Source of the DNA: Deltaproteobacteria bacterium
GTDB taxonomy: Bacteria > Desulfobacterota > Binatia > UBA9968 > JAJDTQ01
Direction of reading: 5' to 3'
Assembly: GCA_026712905.1 (NCBI GenBank)
Contig: JAPOPM010000218.1
Location: 1-41,698, forward strand
DNA length: 41,698 bases
This document shows, piece by piece, positions 8,701 through 16,098 of the stretch. The translations under genes and the position numbers were made by a program. Within the stretch, counting starts at the first letter, position 1; every line of letters starts with the position of its first letter. Under the pieces are notes generated by a model. That model was not told the origin of the DNA, ran no database searches, and saw only the letters and a program-made list of their open reading frames with translations.

Positions 8701-9690
8701 TTACCGGTCTTCCAGGCCGCGGGCCAGTTCCCGGATCTGCTTGCCGTACTCCGGCGAGTTGGGCAGGTACTTCTTCCAGGAGGACTCGTACGCCATCGTG
8801 CGGAAGCGCTTGGCCTCGTCGCCCTTGAGCTCCGTGACCTTCATGCCGTGCTTGTTTACCAGCGCGTCGAGCTCGTTGTCGATGAGCTTCTGGAAGTATC
8901 CCGGCGTCCATTTCTCCACCGCGACGATGGAGTCCGTAATGACCTTCTGCTGGTCCGGCGCAAGCTTGTTCCAGGAGTCCAGGCTCATGTACAGCCACGT
9001 GCGCACCGTCCAGAAGTACGGCTTGAGCATGCAGCAGACTTGCTCGTAGAGCTTGTTTCCGAGGGTGCCGATGACCGGCGAGAAATACCCGTCCACGACC
9101 CCGCGTTCAAGCGCGTTGTAGACCTCCGGCCAAGGCACCTGGATCATGGTGGCGCCCAGGGCCTGTCCCAACGGCAGATAGGTCGGGGTGCTGCGCATCT
9201 TCTTGCCCTTGAAATCGTTGATGCTGCTCACGGGCTTCTTGGTGAAGATGGCGAAACCAACGGGTCCGGAGGTCAGCCCCAGGAACTTGACCCCCGCCCT
9301 TTTCTGGACGATGCCGTCGAAGAACTTGGTGACGCCCGCAGCGCGCAGCTCGGCCGTCTTGCCGACAAAGTATTCGAGAAAGACCCCTTCCGGAATCTTG
9401 GCCGAATCGTATGCGCCGGCACCGTTCAGGATGTCCAGCACCCCGCGCTGCACCAGACCCAGCATCTCGAAGGGTGAGGAGATCTCGGGACCGCCCTTCC
9501 AGTCCACGCGCATCTTGCCACCGGACCTCTTCACGACCTCCTTCTGAAACTGCCAGAAGCCATTGTTGAAGTCGTTGTGCTTCTTCCAGGCGGTGGCGCC
9601 CTTCAGCACGAGATCCGCCGCCGGAGCAGCCGTCGCAACGAAAAGACCGAGGGTGAGCAATACAACGGTACCGCCAAGTGCCCTTCTCAT
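8701..9690 (-). CDS. dctP: TRAP transporter periplasmic solute receptor (DctP)
   Basis: A 329-residue exported receptor. Residues 1-25 form a signal peptide (MRRALGG, hydrophobic TVVLLTLGLFVATA, cleavage near APAA-D). The mature protein has the DctP landmarks WFQKEV-like FWQFQKEVVKRSGG, FEMLGLVQRGVLDI, the R-containing GKKMRSTPTYLPLGQALGA hinge (Arg contacts the substrate carboxylate in known DctP proteins), VPWPEVYNALERGVVDG and a C-terminal helix. GGAAGGT sits 6-7 nt before the ATG. It is the first gene of dctPQM-flavoenzyme, so this TRAP system probably imports a carboxylate, perhaps aromatic given the neighbour. The ligand is inferred, not seen. Confidence 0.93.
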   Translation of the reverse strand: MRRALGGTVVLLTLGLFVATAAPAADLVLKGATAWKKHNDFNNGFWQFQKEVVKRSGGKMRVDWKGGPEISSPFEMLGLVQRGVLDILNGAGAYDSAKIPEGVFLEYFVGKTAELRAAGVTKFFDGIVQKRAGVKFLGLTSGPVGFAIFTKKPVSSINDFKGKKMRSTPTYLPLGQALGATMIQVPWPEVYNALERGVVDGYFSPVIGTLGNKLYEQVCCMLKPYFWTVRTWLYMSLDSWNKLAPDQQKVITDSIVAVEKWTPGYFQKLIDNELDALVNKHGMKVTELKGDEAKRFRTMAYESSWKKYLPNSPEYGKQIRELARGLEDR

Positions 9691-9745
9691 GGATATTACC
9701 TTCCTTTCGTCGAGTCCCAGGATACGTGCCTGGTGCGCGGCCAGA

Positions 9746-9772
9746 CTAGTATCCCTGTCGAAAGGCTGTCAA
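9746..9772 (-). promoter_or_regulatory. Candidate sigma70 promoter for the TRAP operon
   Basis: On the minus strand a perfect -35 TTGACA (9767-9772) is followed after 15 nt by TACTAG (9746-9751). The spacing is short and the -10 is weak. The site lies about 55 bp upstream of dctP, with nothing else in the gap before the tRNA terminator. Confidence 0.4.
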
Positions 9773-9873
9773 GGCAAAATTGTGGTTGGTTGTACGGCGT
9801 CCCCGCCGGGACTCGGCGGCGGCGTGAGCCTTCCGGAGAGATCCGAGACGCCGCGGCACGGGACAAATCGATG

Positions 9874-9890
9874 AAAACGGGAAGGCCCGT
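9874..9890 (-). terminator. Short intrinsic terminator after tRNA-Phe
   Basis: On the minus strand ACGGG-CCTT-CCCGT forms a 5-bp stem with a tetraloop and runs into TTTTC, 13 nt after the encoded CCA of the tRNA. The stem is short, but position and T-run fit a tRNA terminator. Confidence 0.5.
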
Positions 9891-9902
9891 GAAGGAAGGG
9901 AA

Positions 9903-9978
<76 letters not shown>

Positions 9979-9988
9979 AACGTAAGAA

Positions 9989-10017
9989 AATATGGCCGAA
10001 ATCGCGGGAGGCGTCAA
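9989..10017 (-). promoter_or_regulatory. Promoter of tRNA-Phe
   Basis: On the minus strand TTGACG (10012-10017, five of six consensus bases) is separated by exactly 17 nt from CATATT (9989-9994, four of six). The tRNA 5' end lies 11 nt beyond the -10 box, which gives a very short leader. This is one of the best promoters in the window. Confidence 0.7.
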
Positions 10018-10183
10018 CCGAGGCGGCGCCGGACGGGGGTTTGCGAGGCCGGGCGGGCATCAGCGGCAATTCATGGTCGGCGCCGAGTCTTTTGTCCAGG
10101 CGCATCATGGGCTAACCTGCCACTCTGGACATCCCGCGCCTTGCCGCGCCCAACAACGAACCGCACCTCAGGAGGTTTCACGT

Positions 10184-11266
10184 ATGACACTGCTGCTCAG
10201 CAACGAGGAAATCGACCAGATACTGACCATGGAAATGGCTCTCGACTGCGTTGAGCGCTCACAGCGGTCCCTGGAGGCACGGGAAGCGGTCAACAGCCCG
10301 CGGGTGGACACCCTCGCCCCCACCGTCGTGGGCGAGACCAAGGGAGTCTACAGCCTGAAGGCCATGAGCGGGCTATGGCCCGACGAAGGCATGGCGGCGC
10401 TGCGCATCAACAGTGACGTGCTGGTATGGCCGGAGGTGGCGGGCAACGTCCGGCGCGACCGGCTGCCGTCGGCGGACGGGCGCTGGAACGGGCTGATGCT
10501 GCTGTTCAGCATGGAGACCGGAGCGCCGGTGATGATCTGTCCGGACGGCTACATCTCGCGCATGCGCGTGGGCGCTGCCAACGGCCTGGGCGCTCGCTAT
10601 CTGGCGCGGGAGGACGCCTCGGTCATGGCGCTGCTGGGGACCGGGTGGCAGGCGGGCGGGCAGTTGATGGCGCACTGCGCGGTCCGCTCCATCACCGACG
10701 TGAAGGTGTACAGCACCAACCCGGCGAACCGCGAGCGCTTCTGCCGGGAGCTGGCATCCCGGGTCGAAGCGCGCCTCACTCCCGTGGACTCCGCGGACGA
10801 GGCGGTGGAGGGGGCCGACCTGGTGGTGGCCGGGACCAACTCCATGGAGCCGGTGCACCAGCGAAAATGGCTGCGGCCCGGCGTGCACTACAGCGCGGTC
10901 AAGGTGCAGGAGATGGACTACGATTTCCTGGATGCCATGGACCGGGTCTTCCTGTTCTCCAAGAACCCCGCCAACATCCGCCCGCAGGTGTACCGGACCC
11001 CGGCCGTGGACACGCCGGAGGGTAGCGGAGGCTGGTGGGCGGAGCGGGACACACCGCTGTGGGAGCGGATCGAGGAGCTGCCCCAGGCCCTCATCGGCTC
11101 CGTCCCCGGGCGGCGGACGCCGGAAGAGACCACGGCATTCGTCAACAACGTCGGCCAGGGCCTCCAGTTCGCCGCCGTGGCCCAGCGGGTCTACCGCGAG
11201 GCGGTGGCCAAGGGCGTCGGGCGGGATATGCCCACGGAATGGTTCACCCAGGACGTGCACCCGTAG
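10184..11266 (+). CDS. Ornithine cyclodeaminase/mu-crystallin family protein
   Basis: A 360-residue NAD(P)-dependent member of the ornithine cyclodeaminase/mu-crystallin family. These proteins release ammonia from ornithine or reduce cyclic and keto imino acids. Visible are YSLKAMSG with the conserved Lys (Lys59), MRVGAANGLGARYLA, the Rossmann glycine motif GTGWQAG (152-158), and VYSTNPANRERF. The start is set by AGGAGG 8-9 nt before the ATG at 10184; the frame stays open far upstream but without support. A loop of about 20 residues (79-101, WPEVAGNVRRDRLPSADG) is not part of the canonical enzyme as I know it and is shared with the convergent paralogue. The substrate is therefore uncertain; ornithine should not be assumed. 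Confidence 0.83.
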   Translation: MTLLLSNEEIDQILTMEMALDCVERSQRSLEAREAVNSPRVDTLAPTVVGETKGVYSLKAMSGLWPDEGMAALRINSDVLVWPEVAGNVRRDRLPSADGRWNGLMLLFSMETGAPVMICPDGYISRMRVGAANGLGARYLAREDASVMALLGTGWQAGGQLMAHCAVRSITDVKVYSTNPANRERFCRELASRVEARLTPVDSADEAVEGADLVVAGTNSMEPVHQRKWLRPGVHYSAVKVQEMDYDFLDAMDRVFLFSKNPANIRPQVYRTPAVDTPEGSGGWWAERDTPLWERIEELPQALIGSVPGRRTPEETTAFVNNVGQGLQFAAVAQRVYREAVAKGVGRDMPTEWFTQDVHP

Positions 11267-11290
11267 TCGCACGGACGCCGCCAATACAAC

Positions 11291-11314
11291 ATTCCCGCGG
11301 CAACGGGAACGACG
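11291..11314. repeat. Solo degenerate palindromic repeat of the ATTCCC-N8-GGGAAT type
   Basis: ATTCCCGCGGCAACGGGAAC followed by GACG matches the palindromic core found at 13734-13753 plus its flank (ATTCCCGCGAAAGCGGGAAT, GACG) at 20 of 24 positions. It lies in the 57-bp gap between two convergent stops, where the hairpin could also act as a transcription end. Confidence 0.6.
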
Positions 11315-11323
11315 TGGTCCCTG

Positions 11324-12394
11324 TCAGCGTTCGTCCTCGTACCAGTCGTCGATGGAGAATTCGGCGCCCATCCCGCGTTCCCTGGCCAGGGCCACGGCCT
11401 TGCCGCCGAGGGCCGCGAACTGGGCGCCGAAGCCCACGTTGTTGCAGAAGAAGGTGCTCTCCTCCTCGCTCTCCCGCGAGCGCGCCTTTCCGGTGATCAC
11501 CTCCCCCAGCTCGGCATAGTCATCCCACGGCACGTCCTTCTCGAACGGCGCGAAACGCGGCGCCAGGGTCTCGCGCAGCACCGGCGGGGCGAAGTTCAGG
11601 CCCTCGTTGCAGCGCCCTTCCCGCATGCTCAGCACGGTGTAGTCGGCGCGCGCGAAGCTCGCCTCGTCCACGTCGCGGCCCGAGATGGCGTCGAGGTGCA
11701 CCCCCTTGCCGAGCCACTCGCCGAAGAAGACCGGATCGATGGTGTTGGTGCACACGACGATGATGTCCACGTCGCGGGTGACCGCCTCCGGCGCATCCAC
11801 CGCGACGGCGTCGAGCCCGAGGTTCTCCCGCGCGTTCCGGGCGAACCGCTCCCGGTTGGCCGCGGTCGGGCTGAACACCCGGATGGACTCGATGGGCCGG
11901 ACGACGCCGAGCCCCATGAGCACCCCTTCGGCGAGCCATCCGGAGCCGATGATGCCGACACGGGACGCTCGCGCCGGCGCCAGGTATTGGGCGGCGACGC
12001 CATGGGCGCCGGCGATGCGCAGCTTCTGCAGGCAGGCGTCCTGGACCACCGCCTGGAGGTCGGCGGTCTCGAGGTCGAAGATCAGGTCGAAGGCGAGGAA
12101 CTTGCCGTTCTTCTTGGGCACCTTGTCGTAGCGCTGGTTGTCGCCGATGCGCGGCCAGCGGTGCAGGTCGGGAAGAATGCGCATGCCCACGGAATCGAAG
12201 GCCGGGACGATGCCGTCCATGGTGCGCAGCTCGACGAAGGTCCCGGGTTCCGCGGTCTCCGCGAAGGTCTGGCTCCGGGTCCGGGTCACCGCCGTCCCCT
12301 CGGCGAGGCTGCGATAGGTCTCCCGCATGACCTCTACCGCCGTAGCCGGCGAGATGAGGTCCCTGACGTCATTGTTGGTCAAGAGAATGGGCAT
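11324..12394 (-). CDS. Ornithine cyclodeaminase/mu-crystallin family protein, divergent paralogue
   Basis: A 356-residue paralogue of the gene at 10184-11266, pointing toward it. The ATG at 12394 is chosen because GGAGGTG precedes it and MPILLTNNDVRDLI aligns with the start of the other copy. The Rossmann motif is GSGWLAEG (150-157), preceded by LRIAGAHGVAAQYLA. The extra loop is shared (LHRWPRIGDNQRYDKVPKKNG, about 77-97). At the position of the conserved active-site Lys (Lys59 in the paralogue) this protein appears to have Arg (VELRTMDG), so it may use a different substrate or have lost cyclodeaminase chemistry. It is divergent from an amidohydrolase gene with 114 bp between starts. Confidence 0.8.
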   Translation of the reverse strand: MPILLTNNDVRDLISPATAVEVMRETYRSLAEGTAVTRTRSQTFAETAEPGTFVELRTMDGIVPAFDSVGMRILPDLHRWPRIGDNQRYDKVPKKNGKFLAFDLIFDLETADLQAVVQDACLQKLRIAGAHGVAAQYLAPARASRVGIIGSGWLAEGVLMGLGVVRPIESIRVFSPTAANRERFARNARENLGLDAVAVDAPEAVTRDVDIIVVCTNTIDPVFFGEWLGKGVHLDAISGRDVDEASFARADYTVLSMREGRCNEGLNFAPPVLRETLAPRFAPFEKDVPWDDYAELGEVITGKARSRESEEESTFFCNNVGFGAQFAALGGKAVALARERGMGAEFSIDDWYEDER

Positions 12395-12508
12395 GAGCAC
12401 CTCCAGGTCCGTTGTTGCGCCCCGTTTCGGAATTGCGGTATGGGTGCGAACGTCTCCCCGCAATGTCCATCCGCGCGGGGGCACTCGTCAATCAAGGAGG
12501 ACCTCCGA

Positions 12509-13627
12509 ATGATCGTAATCGATGCCGACGCCCACGTGGAAGAGTCTCCGGCCACTTTCGCCGACGCCTACCTGGATCCTGCCTTCCGCAAACGCAGGCC
12601 GCAGGTGGTCAACTCCGAGGGGCGGCTCTACTGGCGCGTGGAGGACCAGATCTACCCGCGCCTGTTCGGCCGCGGCTGCCACAACATGGGGACGCCGGCC
12701 CACTACGAGGGGCAACGTTCCTTCTATACGGCATCCAAGCCGGAAAGCATCGAGAGCATCGAGATCAGCCGACCGGAGGCGCGCCTCAAGGACATGGCCG
12801 ACGAGGACCTGGGCGTGCAGGTCATCTACCCGAGCTTTTTCCTGGTCCATCCGCTGGTGGACGATCCCGATCTCGGTGCGGCCCTGTGCGGCTCCTACAA
12901 CCGCTGGCTGGCGGACACCACGGGCTCCACGGACCAACTCCACTGGGCCGCGGTGGTGGATCTCGACAACGTTCCGGCCTCGGTGGCGCAGGTGCGCGAG
13001 GCCAAGCGGCTCGGGGCGGTGGCGGTGATGATCCTGGGCACCGTGGGCGAGCGCACCCTGGACCACGCGAGCCTCTTCCCCTTCTACGAGGCCCTGGCGG
13101 AGGAGGACCTGACGCTGGCCGTCCACGTGGGCTGGTCGTGTCCGCCCCTGAGCAACATGTACGACCACCTCTACCCGGGCACCATCATCCCGTTCCTGGT
13201 GCCGCTTCTCATGGGCTTCACCGCCATGATCACCGGCGGCGTGCTCGACCGGTTCCCGACGCTCCGGGTGGCATTCCTGGAAGCCGGTTGCCTCTGGGTC
13301 CACTTCCTCATGGACCGGCTGGAGCACCGCTTCGGCTTTACCACGCGATTCGGCAAGTCGATTCCCGAGGCCGCGCCCCGGGCCGCCGTATCCGCCGCGG
13401 AATACATGAGCCGGGGCAACCTCTTCCTCAGCACCGAGGTGGAGGACCCGTTGCTGCCGCAGGTGCTCGACCTCGTGGGCGACGACCGCATCGTGTTCGG
13501 CTCGGACATGCCCCACGGCGACCGCGACCGCTTCGCGGTGCGGGCCTTCCGGGACCGGCCGGACATCAGCGAAGCGGCCAAGGAAAAGATCCTCAACGCG
13601 AATCCCAAGCGACTGTACGGGATCTGA
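12509..13627 (+). CDS. Amidohydrolase family 2 (ACMSD-like metal-dependent hydrolase)
   Basis: A 372-residue third member of the superfamily in this window. The N-terminus MIVIDADAHVEES gives Asp7-x-His9; LAVHVGWSCPP supplies a barrel His, VAFLEAGCLWVHFLMDRLEH is the conserved cap region, and FGSDMPHGD has the C-terminal Asp. It ends KILNANPKRLYGI, as usual. The ATG at 12509 has AAGGAGGACC upstream and starts directly at the metal motif; the frame is open far upstream but that part is antisense to the neighbouring gene. It is longer than the 338-residue copy, mainly from a WRVEDQIYPRLFGRG segment (about 38-52). It is divergent from the second cyclodeaminase-like gene, which hints at shared control. 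Confidence 0.87.
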   Translation: MIVIDADAHVEESPATFADAYLDPAFRKRRPQVVNSEGRLYWRVEDQIYPRLFGRGCHNMGTPAHYEGQRSFYTASKPESIESIEISRPEARLKDMADEDLGVQVIYPSFFLVHPLVDDPDLGAALCGSYNRWLADTTGSTDQLHWAAVVDLDNVPASVAQVREAKRLGAVAVMILGTVGERTLDHASLFPFYEALAEEDLTLAVHVGWSCPPLSNMYDHLYPGTIIPFLVPLLMGFTAMITGGVLDRFPTLRVAFLEAGCLWVHFLMDRLEHRFGFTTRFGKSIPEAAPRAAVSAAEYMSRGNLFLSTEVEDPLLPQVLDLVGDDRIVFGSDMPHGDRDRFAVRAFRDRPDISEAAKEKILNANPKRLYGI

Positions 13628-13660
13628 TCGCGGCGCCCGTGTGAAGACGCCAACGCTCCC

Positions 13661-13725
13661 CCGAATCGTCATTCCCGCGGGACAGGCTGTATCAAAACGC
13701 CATCTGAGAGAGGCAACAACCCCCT
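13661..13725. repeat. Diverged inverted copy of the repeat unit
   Basis: CCGAATCGTCATTCCCGCG is followed by GGACAGGCTGTATCAAAAC. Read on the minus strand this matches the GTTTTGACACAGCC and GCGGGAATGACGATTCGG parts of the 68-bp units to the right. It is one imperfect copy in the opposite orientation, without the second half of the palindrome. Confidence 0.6.
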
Positions 13726-13835
13726 GAATCGTCATTCCCGCGAAAGCGGGAATCCAGGGGTGGCGAGGCGGGGAGACACCGCTGTAGTGCCCCACCACCG
13801 CCCCTGGATTCCCGCTTTCGCGGGAATGACGATTC
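13726..13835. repeat. Long inverted repeat with ATTCCC-N8-GGGAAT palindromes
   Basis: Two 35-bp perfectly complementary arms (13726-13760 and 13801-13835) enclose a 40-nt spacer. Each arm itself contains the 20-bp palindrome ATTCCCGCGAAAGCGGGAAT or its complement (13734-13753 and 13808-13827), so the DNA can form a large cruciform or two separate hairpins. The core fits the ATTCCC-N8-GGGAAT pattern known as dRS3 in Neisseria and similar palindromes scattered in many GC-rich genomes. No gene is present. Confidence 0.85.
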
Positions 13836-14112
13836 GGGGTGGCGCTGCCGGTTCGTGGCCAGGTGGAGTTTTGACACAGCCGCTTTCGCCGGAATGACGT
13901 GTCGGGGTGGCGCTGCCGGTTCGTGGCCAAGTGGAGCTTTGACACAGCCGCTTTCGCGGGAATGACGATTCGGGGTAGCGCTGCCGGTTCGTGGCCAGGT
14001 GGAGCTTTGACACAGCCGCTTTCGCAGGAATGACGATTCGGAGTGGCGCTGCCGGTTCGTGGCCAGGTGGAGCTTTGACACAGCCGCTTTCGCGGGAATG
14101 ACGTGTCGGGAC
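13813..14112. repeat. 68-bp tandem repeat array, four full units plus a partial one
   Basis: Units start at 13841, 13909, 13977 and 14045, each exactly 68 bp, preceded by a partial unit from 13813. The shared unit begins GGCGCTGCCGGTTCGTGGCC and contains TTTTGACACAGCC or CTTTGACACAGCC and CGCTTTCGCGGGAATGACG. Copies differ by only a few substitutions. Each unit keeps only one half of the palindrome, so single units cannot fold the full hairpin. There are no unique spacers. The array ends 44 bp past the tctB stop. The rest of the 13628-14156 gap holds no gene. Confidence 0.9.
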
Positions 14113-14156
14113 CGTTCGCCGTGTCGGGGCCTCACCAGTCTTGGAGCCGTGTCCGG

Positions 14157-14597
14157 TTACGGCTGGAATACCACGCCACGGTACAGCGGGAGATAGAGGT
14201 ACGCCACGGCGACGTGGAGGAACGCCGCGCACACGAGCGCGGCGGCTACGGCCACCAACCAACCCACGCGCGCTTCCACGCGGTAGTAGGCCAGAACGGC
14301 GAGCGGCAGGCCCGCGCGGAAACCCATCAGCAGCACCAGCGCGAAGAACACCGCGATCCACGCGAACGCCGCTCGCGCTCTCGTCTTGTCCTCCGCGGTC
14401 CCGGCAACCCGCGCCGATGCCGACCGACTGCGCAGCGCGTCGCCCGCCACCGCCCAGAGCGCCAGTCCGAGCCCGACCACGCCGATAAGCAGGGGGAACG
14501 TGGCGGTTTCGGGCTCCCACCGCGTGGCGGCGAGCACGACGTAGGCGAACAGCGCCGCGAAGGCGCTCCCCAGGGCGATCTCGCGCGCCGCCCTCAT
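14157..14597 (-). CDS. tctB: Tripartite tricarboxylate transporter small membrane subunit (TctB)
   Basis: A 146-residue membrane protein with four predicted spans, the normal TctB pattern: an N-terminal span (SAFAALFAYVVLAATRW), a second after FPLLIGVVGLGLALWAV, then two in the C-terminal half (AWIAVFFALVLLMGF and VAVAAALVCAAFLHVAVAYL). The segment ATFPLLIGVVGLGLAL is the common TctB block. Its ATG overlaps the tctA stop in an ATGA, so translation is coupled. TctB works with TctA as the inner-membrane part of a secondary carboxylate importer. Unusually, tctB follows tctA here rather than preceding it. Confidence 0.85.
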   Translation of the reverse strand: MRAAREIALGSAFAALFAYVVLAATRWEPETATFPLLIGVVGLGLALWAVAGDALRSRSASARVAGTAEDKTRARAAFAWIAVFFALVLLMGFRAGLPLAVLAYYRVEARVGWLVAVAAALVCAAFLHVAVAYLYLPLYRGVVFQP

Positions 14598-16069
14598 GTC
14601 CGACCCACCCCCCGGCGCACCGCCACGAAGACCACCAGCCCCATGACCGCCATGCACGCCAGCGGAATGGGCCGGACGAGAAACGCCACGCCGTAGCTGG
14701 CCAGGGAGATGGCGAGGTTGTTCTCCGCCAGGGGTCCGAGGATGAAACCCACCAGCAGCGGCGCGCGTGCCCAGTCGAGGCGCATCATGAAGTAGCCGAG
14801 TACGCCGAACGCCAGGGTCAGCACCAGCGTCAAAGGGTGGGGATAGGCGACGTACGAACCGAACAGGACGAACAGCAACAGCGCCGGTATCAACAGGTTG
14901 CTCTTGAGGAAGGCGATGCGCGCGGCCGGGCGGGTAATGGCGATGCACACGCCCGTGGCCAGCAGGTTCGACAGCACGAGCACGATGACCATGGAGAAGC
15001 TCAAGGACAGCTTCTCGCCCAGCATCTCGGGGCCGGGGTTGATTCCCAGGATCAGGAACGCCGCCAGCAGGATGGCCGAGGTCGCGCCGCCGGGCACGCC
15101 GAAGGCCAGCAACGGCACCAGTTCCCCGCCCGCGGACGCGTTGTTGGCGCTCTCGGGCGCGATGACCCCCTTGATCTCACCCTTGCCGAAGCGCTCGCGC
15201 TCCGCGGTGTCGGCCCCCTGTACCGCCATGCCGTAGGCGTAGAACGCCGCGGCGGTGCCGCCGATGCCCGGGATCGCGCCGCCCACCACTCCCACGACGG
15301 CGCTCCGGACCACTAGCCAGCGGTTGGCGATGCATGCGCGAATGCCGGGCCAGAACCCCTCGCCCATGTCCACGTGGGTGCGCTCCGCGATGCTCCCGCG
15401 CATGGCCAGGGACACCACCTCGGGCAAGGCGAACAGACCCATGATGATGGGGACGGTGTGAAGCCCGTCCAGCAGGTAGTCCGAGTCGAAGGTGAACCGG
15501 GGCACTCCCAGTTGCGGGTCCTGGCCGACGGTGCCGAGCCACAGTCCCATAGCGCCCGCCAGCAGTCCCTTCACCGGCTTGGTACCGCTCAGAAAACTGA
15601 TCATGAGGATGCCCAGCACCACCAGCATGAAGCGCTCCGGGGCCGCGAAGGCCAGCACCACGGGTTGCAGCGCGGGCAGGGCCACCAACAGCACCAGCGC
15701 GCCGATGATGCCGCCCACGGCCGACACCGCGAAGGCCGCCGTCAGGCCGCGGGCGGCATCGCCGTTGCGCGCCATGGGATAGCCGTCCAGGATGGTGGCG
15801 GCCGCGCTGGGGCTGCCGGGCACGTTGAAGAAGAAGGCCGGAAACGTGTTGGAGGTGTGCACCGCCGACACCAGCGACAGCATGATGGCGAAGGCCACGA
15901 ACGGTGACAGCGTCCACACGAACGGGAGCAGCAGCACGATGCCGAGCACCGCGTTCAGACCCGGCACCGCGCCGAAGACGAGGCCCAGCACCAACCCCAG
16001 CAGAACCCCTCCGAACACAGGGAGCGTGAAGGTGATGCCGAGGGCCTCGTAGAACGCCTCAAGCGCCAT
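14594..16069 (-). CDS. tctA: Tripartite tricarboxylate transporter large permease (TctA)
   Basis: A 491-residue polytopic protein with about 12 spans, the normal TctA length. Diagnostic blocks are GAVPGLNAVLGIVLLLPF near residues 35-50, NVPGSPSAAATILDGYPMAR, VVGGAIPGIGGTAAAFYAYG, and LVPLLAFGVPGGATSAILL, the two pseudo-symmetric PG-containing regions of the family. TctA is the translocating subunit of a proton- or sodium-coupled importer of citrate and other carboxylates. It is 29 bp downstream of tctC and overlaps tctB by 4 bp. No strong ribosome-binding site is seen before MALEAFYEALG, so coupling to tctC is likely. Confidence 0.94.
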   Translation of the reverse strand: MALEAFYEALGITFTLPVFGGVLLGLVLGLVFGAVPGLNAVLGIVLLLPFVWTLSPFVAFAIMLSLVSAVHTSNTFPAFFFNVPGSPSAAATILDGYPMARNGDAARGLTAAFAVSAVGGIIGALVLLVALPALQPVVLAFAAPERFMLVVLGILMISFLSGTKPVKGLLAGAMGLWLGTVGQDPQLGVPRFTFDSDYLLDGLHTVPIIMGLFALPEVVSLAMRGSIAERTHVDMGEGFWPGIRACIANRWLVVRSAVVGVVGGAIPGIGGTAAAFYAYGMAVQGADTAERERFGKGEIKGVIAPESANNASAGGELVPLLAFGVPGGATSAILLAAFLILGINPGPEMLGEKLSLSFSMVIVLVLSNLLATGVCIAITRPAARIAFLKSNLLIPALLLFVLFGSYVAYPHPLTLVLTLAFGVLGYFMMRLDWARAPLLVGFILGPLAENNLAISLASYGVAFLVRPIPLACMAVMGLVVFVAVRRGVGRT

Positions 16070-16098
16070 GACGCGCTAGGACACGAGTTCGGACCGGA

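Noticed and set aside
11696-12508. N-terminal extension of the amidohydrolase at 12509
   Set aside because: The upstream codons are antisense to the cyclodeaminase-like gene and have no homology; a strong ribosome-binding site marks 12509.
13813-14112. CRISPR array
   Set aside because: The 68-bp units are directly adjacent with no unique spacers, and no cas genes are present.
13692-14135. Protein-coding reading of the repeat region, with peptides such as SFPRKRES or IPAFAGMT
   Set aside because: These peptides come from translating the ATTCCCGCGAAAGCGGGAAT palindrome; the pattern is repeat-driven and has no start or ribosome-binding site.
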